DNA of 64,000 nucleotides, from assembly GCA_021804785.1 (NCBI GenBank), contig JAJZGY010000001.1, positions 172,220 to 236,219 on the forward strand, given 5' to 3'. The notes beneath the pieces are model-generated. The model was not told where the DNA came from. It ran no database searches and saw only the letters and a program-made list of their open reading frames with translations. How positions within the stretch are numbered: the first letter of the stretch is position 1; each line of letters begins with the position of its first letter. The DNA comes from Pseudomonadota bacterium. Its GTDB lineage: Bacteria > Pseudomonadota > Alphaproteobacteria > Micropepsales > Micropepsaceae. Made by a program: the position numbers and the translations under genes. Positions 58,087-64,000 of the stretch are shown here, piece by piece.

Positions 58087-59370
58087 ATGACGCTGACCCT
58101 CGTGGGAACTGCATTTGCCATCGTGCTGCTACTCGGGGTTTCCGGATTTTTCTCGGGTTCGGAAACCGCCCTGACTGCAGTTTCCCGCGCCCGCATGCAC
58201 CAACTGGAGAAGGACGGATCGCAGCCCGCGCGCGCGGTCAATCGCCTGATCACAGACAAGGAAAATCTGATCGGAACCATCCTCCTCGGCAACACCTTCT
58301 TCAACATCCTGCTCTCATCCTTGGCAACATGGACGCTCGGGCACCTGCTTGGCGCCGATGCGGTGGCCGTAGCCACCGCGACGATGACCATTCTGATTCT
58401 GATCTTCGCCGAGGTCATGCCCAAGACCCTTGCCATTGCCCGCACCGATCATTTTGCGCTGCGCGTGGGGGGCGTCCTCTGTGTCATTGTCGCCGCCGCC
58501 CGTCCGATCGTGCGTACCGTGCAATGGCTGGTTTGGCGCGTGCTGACCTTATTCGGGGTACGCCAGGAGGGTAACGCCTCGATGGTGCCGGCCCACGAGG
58601 AAATCCGCGGCGCCGTTGCCCTTCACCATATTGAGGGCGCAATGGCGCGTGAGCATCGCGACATGATTGGCGGCATTCTCGATCTGCGGGAACTCAAAGT
58701 TGGCGATGTCATGGTTCACCGCAAGAACGTCGCCATGCTGGACGCGGACCTGCCACGCAGCACGCTTCTGCAGGCCCTTCTGGATGCCCATCACACCCGG
58801 GTCCCGGTGTGGCGGGGAACCAATGACAACGTGATCGGGGTGATTAATAGCAAAGACGTCATGGCCGAGCTGGTGCGCCGACAAGGTCACCTTGAGGATT
58901 TTGACCTGTTGAGACTGATGCATGAAGCCTGGTTCGTTCCTGACACCCGAGGTGTCGAGGCTCAGTTGCGGGCGTTTCGCGAACGCCGCACCCACTTTGC
59001 GATGGTCGTGGACGAATATGGCACAATCCAAGGCGTGGTTACTCTCGAGGACATCCTCAATGAGATCATTGGGGAAATGCCGGAAGAAACCGATGTCCGC
59101 GTACCGCCGGGTATCCGCCCGCAGACGGATGGTACGTACAACATAGACGGGAACATGCCAGTACGGGACATCAACCGCGCTTTGGACTGGTCGTTACCCG
59201 ACGATGAGGCGACCACCCTTGCGGGGCTCATTATTCACGAGGCCCGTGCGATCCCTGAAGTCGGGCAACGGTTCGCGTTTTACGGCTTCCAATTCGAAAT
59301 CCTGCGCCGGCAGCGCAATCAAATTACCGCAATCCGCGTCATCCCGCCTCGTCCGGTGTCCGCGCCGTGA
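58087..59370 (+). CDS. CNNM/CorC-family transporter-associated protein (DUF21-CBS-CorC_HlyC)
   Basis: The 427-residue protein has an N-terminal DUF21 membrane domain (about 1-170, FFSGSETALTAVSR, LLGNTFFNILLSSLAT), a CBS pair (about 200-330, VMVHRKNVAMLDAD; FAMVVDEYGTIQGVVTLEDIL as MVVDEYGTIQGVVTLED) and a C-terminal CorC/HlyC domain (about 345-420). Members handle Mg2+ or Co2+ export. I used ATG 58087, 11 bases after the aroB stop. It overlaps bolA, on the other strand, by 32 bases. Confidence 0.9.
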   Translation: MTLTLVGTAFAIVLLLGVSGFFSGSETALTAVSRARMHQLEKDGSQPARAVNRLITDKENLIGTILLGNTFFNILLSSLATWTLGHLLGADAVAVATATMTILILIFAEVMPKTLAIARTDHFALRVGGVLCVIVAAARPIVRTVQWLVWRVLTLFGVRQEGNASMVPAHEEIRGAVALHHIEGAMAREHRDMIGGILDLRELKVGDVMVHRKNVAMLDADLPRSTLLQALLDAHHTRVPVWRGTNDNVIGVINSKDVMAELVRRQGHLEDFDLLRLMHEAWFVPDTRGVEAQLRAFRERRTHFAMVVDEYGTIQGVVTLEDILNEIIGEMPEETDVRVPPGIRPQTDGTYNIDGNMPVRDINRALDWSLPDDEATTLAGLIIHEARAIPEVGQRFAFYGFQFEILRRQRNQITAIRVIPPRPVSAP

Positions 59371-59617
59371 CGGACAAGGCATGGACCGGTCCAGCGAGTT
59401 CTTGCGCGAGGGTGGCATAGACCAGCTTCTGTCGCGCCAGCCGGCTCATGCCCTCAAACAAGGATGACACGATGCGGACCCTGAAATGGCTTTGTCCGCC
59501 GGGGCGTGAGCCGGCATGGCCTTCATGCCGCGCACTGTCATCAATCACCTCGAGCCGGAGCGGTTTCAAAGCGCTTGTCAATTTGTCGCGGATCGCCGTA
59601 GCAACGTCCACTGCCAT
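59339..59617 (-). CDS. bolA: BolA-family protein
   Basis: The 92-residue protein has the BolA core (LEVIDDSARHEGHAG and SHFRVRIVSSLFEGMSRLARQ as SHFRVRIVS and LFEGMSRLARQ). BolA proteins bind monothiol glutaredoxins and Fe-S clusters. ATG 59617 follows AAGGAG. The gene is divergent from the J-domain gene and its 3' end overlaps the CorC-type gene. Confidence 0.92.
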   Translation of the reverse strand: MAVDVATAIRDKLTSALKPLRLEVIDDSARHEGHAGSRPGGQSHFRVRIVSSLFEGMSRLARQKLVYATLAQELAGPVHALSVTARTPDEAG

Positions 59618-59695
59618 CTCCTTTTTGTGCCACAAATCGTCTGTCAAGTGTTTCGTTTTCTTGTCTTTTACCCTGGCGATACCATAATTTAGCAC

Positions 59696-60292
59696 ATGGC
59701 CTCGACCAACTACCGACCGCGCTTTGGTCGCGATATTCGCATTAAACCCGACCGCCCGCAAAAACCGGTCGGGCCGCGGTGCTGTGCCCGCACCGACTGC
59801 CCCAATGAAGGTACTCACAAGGTTCCCAAGTCTCGCGACAACCTGAACGAGCACCTATGGTTTTGCCTTGAACATGCACGGGCACACAATGAAAGCTGGG
59901 ATTACTTCCAAGGCATGAGCGATGCGCAGATCGAGGCCTTTCGCGTCGCCGCCCTGACCGGCCACCGGCCAACCTGGAAAATTGACGGACGAGGACGTTT
60001 TCGGCAAAGCAATGGCGGAGAAGCCGAGCGCTATGATGATTCGCACGGCGTTTTTGGGGACGTCGCCGAAGAGGTGCGTCCGCCGGAGAGGAAGTTTACT
60101 GCAGTCCAGCTGCGGGCTTTCGAGATACTCAATCTTGACGCTGGTGCCAGCTTGCACCAGATCAAGGCACGGTATAAGGAGCTAGTGAAGCGGTTCCACC
60201 CTGACGCCAATGGCGGCGACCGGGGGGCCGAGGAGCGTCTCAAACAGGTAATCAAGGCCTATGGCGTCCTGCGCGCGGCCGGCCTGACCTAA
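59696..60292 (+). CDS. J-domain (DnaJ-type) co-chaperone
   Basis: The 198-residue protein ends in a J domain (about 135-195) with the HPD motif at 168-170 (RFHPDANGG). The N-terminal part has cysteines in CCARTDCPNEGTHK and WFCLEH, possibly a metal site. This bolA-divergent J protein next to cobS is a standard alphaproteobacterial arrangement. It would recruit DnaK, but its client is unknown. Confidence 0.88.
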   Translation: MASTNYRPRFGRDIRIKPDRPQKPVGPRCCARTDCPNEGTHKVPKSRDNLNEHLWFCLEHARAHNESWDYFQGMSDAQIEAFRVAALTGHRPTWKIDGRGRFRQSNGGEAERYDDSHGVFGDVAEEVRPPERKFTAVQLRAFEILNLDAGASLHQIKARYKELVKRFHPDANGGDRGAEERLKQVIKAYGVLRAAGLT

Positions 60293-60370
60293 AGCCGGCG
60301 CCCTTTGTGTCCCTGCGTGTCAACGGCAGAGGGCAAAACCGTCGTTACCTCGGATCCGGAAAGACGCAAC

Positions 60371-61369
60371 ATGTCCACTGAGCCTCAGGGCCTCGATCCC
60401 GCCACCGCGCCTGACACCATGGTCGATGTGCGCAAGACTTTCGGCATCGACGCCAATTTACAGGTACCCGCCTTTTCGACGCGTAATGCTGAATATGTCC
60501 CGGACATTGACCTGGCCTATCGTTTCGACCGTGAAACCACGCTCGCGATTTTGGCGGGATTTGCCCACAATCGCCGCGTACTCATTCAGGGCTATCACGG
60601 AACAGGGAAGTCAACCCACATCGAGCAGATCGCCAGCCGCCTCAACTGGCCCTGCATTCGCATCAATCTGGACAGCCACATTAGCCGTATCGATCTCATC
60701 GGCAAAGACGCGATCGTGCTCAAGGAGGGCCGTCAGGTCACTGAATTTCGTGAGGGACTGCTGCCCTGGTGCCTGCAACATCCGGTGGCACTGACTTTTG
60801 ACGAATACGATGCAGGTCGCCCAGATGTCATGTTTGTGATCCAGCGGGTGCTCGAAGTATCGGGAAAACTGACTCTGCTTGATCAGAACCGTGTCATCCA
60901 CCCACACAAGGCGTTCCGTCTTTTTGCCACCACTAATACGATTGGTCTTGGCGACACTTCTGGTCTTTATCACGGCACGCAGCAGATCAATCAGGGACAG
61001 ATGGATCGCTGGAGTATCGTTGCCACGCTCAATTATCTCCACCACGACGCGGAGGTCGAGATCGTGCTGGCGAAAGTACCGAGCTATAACGAGACTGCGG
61101 AAGGTCGAAAAGCCGTTGGTGCCATGGTGCGCCTCGCCGACATGACGCGCAACGCTTTCATGAACGGAGACCTTTCCACCGTGATGAGCCCGCGTACGGT
61201 TATCACCTGGGCAGAAAATGCCAAGATATTTGGTGATCTCGGATTCTCCTTTCGCCTCACCTTTCTAAATAAATGTGATGAGCTGGAGCGCGCCAGCGTT
61301 GCCGAGTTCTATCAACGTTGCTTCGGCGAGGATTTGCCGGAAAGCGCAGCAAAGATCCTGGTCGCATAA
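60371..61369 (+). CDS. cobS: Cobaltochelatase subunit CobS
   Basis: CobS, an AAA+ ATPase, forms the aerobic cobaltochelatase with CobT and CobN in vitamin B12 synthesis. The 332-residue protein has Walker [29 protein letters not shown] (Walker B) and [19 protein letters not shown] 60371 gives the normal length; the frame open to 60305 is not needed. No cobN is in the window. Confidence 0.94.
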   Translation: MSTEPQGLDPATAPDTMVDVRKTFGIDANLQVPAFSTRNAEYVPDIDLAYRFDRETTLAILAGFAHNRRVLIQGYHGTGKSTHIEQIASRLNWPCIRINLDSHISRIDLIGKDAIVLKEGRQVTEFREGLLPWCLQHPVALTFDEYDAGRPDVMFVIQRVLEVSGKLTLLDQNRVIHPHKAFRLFATTNTIGLGDTSGLYHGTQQINQGQMDRWSIVATLNYLHHDAEVEIVLAKVPSYNETAEGRKAVGAMVRLADMTRNAFMNGDLSTVMSPRTVITWAENAKIFGDLGFSFRLTFLNKCDELERASVAEFYQRCFGEDLPESAAKILVA

Positions 61370-61376
61370 AGCGCGA

Positions 61377-63257
61377 ATGGCGAATAACGATAATCCCGTC
61401 GAACCTTTCAAGCGTGCCGTCGCAGCCGCCGTGCGCAGCCTTGCGGGCGAGCCTGAAATGGATATCAGCTTCAGCGCGGAACCACCGTCGTTACGTGGCA
61501 ATCGCGCCCGATTACCCTTGCCATCGCGCAACTTGCCGCCGGGCGAAATCGCCATTGTACGTGGTGCAGGTGACGCTTATGCCTTGCGGAAGGCCTATCA
61601 CGAAGACAGCGTCCATGCACGCTTTCGACCAGCGAGCACGGATGCTGCCGAACTGTTCGAAGCTGCCGAGCAGGCCCGTGTCGAGGCAATTGGGGCATTG
61701 GCCATGCAGGGTGTCAGCGCCAATCTCGCTGCCAATCTGGAGGCCCGCTATCGGCAGAAGCCAGTTACGCAGGCGCGTGAACGTGCCGACGTGCCACTCG
61801 CAGATGCGCTCGGCCTTGTCGTGCGCGAGAAACTGACCGGGCAGCCACCACCAGACAGCATGCGGCATGCCGTCGACCTGTGGCGGGACATTATCGAGGA
61901 GCGGGCTGGAGACGATCTATCCAGGCTCGAAGGCGCGATACGCGACCAGACGGCCTTTGCCAAGCTGACACGGACAATCCTGAAGGACCTCAAGGTTGGC
62001 GATGAACTTGCCGAAGAGCAAGAGGGCGACGGAGACGCCAACGCCGACGAATCGGAACAGTCCGGCGAAGGCCAGGAGGGTGCCGAGGCCGAAAGCCAGG
62101 AGCAGTCCGGCGACGCCCAGATGCGTGAGGCTGAGGGGGACGAAGGCGAGGAGCTGACGGCGGAAAGCGAATCCGAAAGTGCGGAGGATCTAGCCGAGCA
62201 ATCGGACAGTGACGAAGGCAGCAAGCCTTGGCGCCCGGAGCAGCCCTTCGCGGATCAGGAGAGCTGGGGCTATCGCATCTTCACCACCCAGTTCGACGAG
62301 ATCATCCATGCCACCGAGCTGTGCGATGCCGAAGAGCTGACACGGTTGCGCAACTTCCTCGACCAGCAACTGCAATCTCTTCAGGGTGTGGTATCACGGC
62401 TGGCCAACAAGTTGCAGCGTCTTTTAATGGCCCAGCAGAACCGGACTTGGGAATTTGATCTCGAGGAAGGCATTCTCGACTCGTCCCGCCTACCCCGCAT
62501 CATCATGGATCCGATGTATCCACTTTCGTTTAAACACGAAAAGGATCTTGAGTTCCGCGATACCATTGTCAGTCTGCTATTGGACAACTCCGGATCTATG
62601 CGTGGCCGTCCTATCATGGTGGCAGCGATGTGTGCCGATATCCTGGCCCGTACACTGGAGCGATGTGCGGTCAAGACAGAGATCCTCGGATTCACCACAC
62701 GGGCGTGGAAGGGAGGCCAGGCGCGCGAGCGCTGGATCACCCAAGGCAAGGCCCCCCATCCCGGCCGCCTCAATGATCTCAGGCACATCGTTTACAAGGG
62801 TGCGGACGAACCTTGGCGGCGGGCCCGACGCAATCTCGGTTTGATGATGCGCGAAGGGCTACTCAAGGAAAACATCGATGGTGAAGCGCTGATGTGGGCC
62901 CATGGCCGGCTCGTCGGGCGTCCGGAACAGCGTAAGATTCTCATGGTGATTTCTGATGGCGCGCCGGTCGACGACTCCACGCTTTCAGTCAATGCGGGGA
63001 ATTACCTGGAACGCCACCTGCGCAATGTCATTCATGACATCGAAGAAAAGTCACCTGTGCAGCTTTCCGCAATCGGCATCGGCCATGACGTCACCCGCTA
63101 TTATCGCAAGGCGGTCACAATCGTTGACGCCGAGCAGTTGGGCGGAGCAATGACCGAGCAGCTGATTTCACTCTTTGCCGAAGAACCCAGCCACGGTGCT
63201 GTGGGGAGCAAAACCCGCCTCTCGCGCGCCCGTCACGGCGGGCGACGGCGAGCATAG
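61377..63257 (+). CDS. cobT: Cobaltochelatase subunit CobT
   Basis: The 626-residue partner of CobS starts seven bases after its stop. It has the N-terminal CobT domain (about 1-220), an acidic low-complexity linker (about 220-275, Glu/Asp/Ser/Gln-rich), and a C-terminal VWA domain with the MIDAS motif DNSGSM ([13 protein letters not shown]) and the [12 protein letters not shown] loop. The linker makes long antisense open frames, which are shadows. Confidence 0.94.
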   Translation: MANNDNPVEPFKRAVAAAVRSLAGEPEMDISFSAEPPSLRGNRARLPLPSRNLPPGEIAIVRGAGDAYALRKAYHEDSVHARFRPASTDAAELFEAAEQARVEAIGALAMQGVSANLAANLEARYRQKPVTQARERADVPLADALGLVVREKLTGQPPPDSMRHAVDLWRDIIEERAGDDLSRLEGAIRDQTAFAKLTRTILKDLKVGDELAEEQEGDGDANADESEQSGEGQEGAEAESQEQSGDAQMREAEGDEGEELTAESESESAEDLAEQSDSDEGSKPWRPEQPFADQESWGYRIFTTQFDEIIHATELCDAEELTRLRNFLDQQLQSLQGVVSRLANKLQRLLMAQQNRTWEFDLEEGILDSSRLPRIIMDPMYPLSFKHEKDLEFRDTIVSLLLDNSGSMRGRPIMVAAMCADILARTLERCAVKTEILGFTTRAWKGGQARERWITQGKAPHPGRLNDLRHIVYKGADEPWRRARRNLGLMMREGLLKENIDGEALMWAHGRLVGRPEQRKILMVISDGAPVDDSTLSVNAGNYLERHLRNVIHDIEEKSPVQLSAIGIGHDVTRYYRKAVTIVDAEQLGGAMTEQLISLFAEEPSHGAVGSKTRLSRARHGGRRRA

Positions 63258-63372
63258 GCGTCAACAGACCGCAATCGACGTCTTGTCCCGTCGGGTAACC
63301 CCGGCATGAACCGAAAAGTGCACTGTCGTCATCAGCTTCGACAAGCTATTGGGGTGACGTCTTGAACCGGGA

Positions 63373-63639
63373 TCAAGTCAAAAAAATCCGCTTCGCCGCG
63401 GCGCGCGCCTCCCGGCGCGGACGATCTGAAATTTCACCTTCAAAAAACATAGTGCGATCGGTTGAGCGAGTGGCACTGGCGAGGGCCTGCTTGTCATTGC
63501 AGATTCTGGCTATATCGGAACGCGCCTTGAGCCTGTTGTAGATCTTCTGTGCCACGGGACTGAGAGGCGCGGCCGTTGCTGACGCACCAAGAACAAGAAA
63601 AAGAAGAACCAGACCAAAGGAGCGCATGCGATCTCTCAT
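63373..63639 (-). CDS. Small exported protein of unknown function
   Basis: The 88-residue protein has a signal peptide (MRSFGLVLLFLVLGASATA) and a short basic mature part with one cysteine (ARICNDKQ). ATG 63639 overlaps the stop of the upstream gene (ATGA), which favours it; ATG 63627 has a better ribosome site (GAGA) and is the alternative. No family recognised. Confidence 0.5.
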   Translation of the reverse strand: MRDRMRSFGLVLLFLVLGASATAAPLSPVAQKIYNRLKARSDIARICNDKQALASATRSTDRTMFFEGEISDRPRREARAAAKRIFLT

Positions 63640-64000
63640 GACCAAAGTGCAATGTGGGTAGCGGTTATACGATTCTGCAATTGCCCTTTGGGGCCGGCGG
63701 CGCGATGAATACCGGTCTGCTGGACCTCCGGAAGTATGGCGATACAGGCAAAATCGACCGACAAGGGATATTGCGCCAAGGCTGCTGCATCCCACAACTC
63801 ACAAATCTCGCCAATGACTAGTCCAGTAATATCGCCATAGAAGAGAAACTTCCGACCGCTCAGTGTACTCGAACGCCCGTCGGAATATTCAGCCAGGTCG
63901 CGAACTTTGAGTAGATTGAGCAATGCATTAGCCGAGGTCTCGCCGTTTGCGCCAAGCGCCGTCATACGTTCACGGGTGGGATACAGAGCATCCTCGACCT
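63636..64000 (-). CDS. Partial gene of unknown function, cut by the right edge
   Basis: The last 121 codons of an open frame that continues beyond the window. The visible C-terminal part (DALYPTRERMTALGANGE to THIALWS) is not recognised. The first methionine in view (63965) is not necessarily the start because the frame stays open to the edge. It is coupled to the small exported protein downstream. Confidence 0.5.
   Translation of the reverse strand, partial: VEDALYPTRERMTALGANGETSANALLNLLKVRDLAEYSDGRSSTLSGRKFLFYGDITGLVIGEICELWDAAALAQYPLSVDFACIAILPEVQQTGIHRAAGPKGQLQNRITATHIALWS

Noticed and set aside
61748..62224. Ser-rich open frame opposite cobT
   Set aside because: It is the complement of CobT's acidic linker, whose Glu/Asp codons read as Ser/Ala on the other strand.
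1..64000. tRNA, rRNA, CRISPR arrays or prophage genes
   Set aside because: No cloverleaf T-arm sequence, repeat-spacer array or phage structural gene was seen by eye. A covariance-model search would be decisive.

Overview
The window comes from the chromosome of an alphaproteobacterium. The evidence is gene content and order: trpG-trpD-trpC-moaC-moeA near lexA, then gltX-gltA; DUF4167-prmC-prfA-ispG; ptsP-lysC divergent from ubiG; grxC-nitrilase-DUF1178; mutT-argJ divergent from secA; xerD divergent from aroK-aroB-corC; and bolA-dnaJ-cobS-cobT. The GAAC-N7-GAAC LexA box in front of lexA also fits Alphaproteobacteria. Order or genus cannot be fixed from the sequence alone.

Layout. Positions 1-12.3 kb are an accessory-looking stretch, lower in GC by eye than the DNA after 20 kb. 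It holds a compact six-gene operon (979-6116), a 1096-residue exported beta-propeller protein (6550-9840, minus strand), and a decayed IS630-type element (10645-11688). A 28-bp near-identical direct repeat (10113-10140 and 12286-12313) brackets the IS region. From 12.3 to 16.7 kb lies a tightly coupled trpG-trpD-trpC-moaC-moeA operon whose MoaC carries an extra C-terminal helix-turn-helix domain. An alcohol dehydrogenase/SDR pair on the minus strand separates it from lexA (19.2 kb), gltX, gltA and rpmB. Next come a PadR regulator with a membrane sensor partner, an M23 peptidase, clpB, DUF4167, prmC, prfA, ispG, a RodZ-like protein, ptsP, lysC, ubiG, grxC, mutT, a lone Flp pilin, argJ and secA. 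An epoxide hydrolase/proline-racemase-family pair, accA, a malyl-CoA-lyase-like gene, xerD, a large exported unknown protein, aroK, aroB, a CorC-type protein, bolA, a J-domain protein and cobS-cobT fill the rest. The right edge cuts an unidentified gene.

Main point of interest. The operon at 979-6116 contains recognisable ubiT, ubiU and ubiV, the genes for O2-independent hydroxylation of ubiquinone, with the iron-sulfur cysteines of UbiU spaced as in E. coli. They are preceded by a tandem-Rid-fold protein resembling FkbO/Hyg5/XanB2 chorismatases and by two proteins with the HxD...H iron site of 2-oxoglutarate dioxygenases. A near-consensus FNR box (906-919) lies about 60 bp upstream. I infer an anaerobically controlled module that makes its own hydroxybenzoate head group from chorismate and hydroxylates it without oxygen. 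Why two probably O2-using enzymes sit in it is unexplained. Other genes in the window feed the same chemistry: aroK and aroB (towards chorismate) and ubiG (O-methylation of the quinone ring).

Start codons were revised where an upstream extension was implausible; these choices are stated in each entry. Family assignments rest on motifs and length read by eye; no database search was run.
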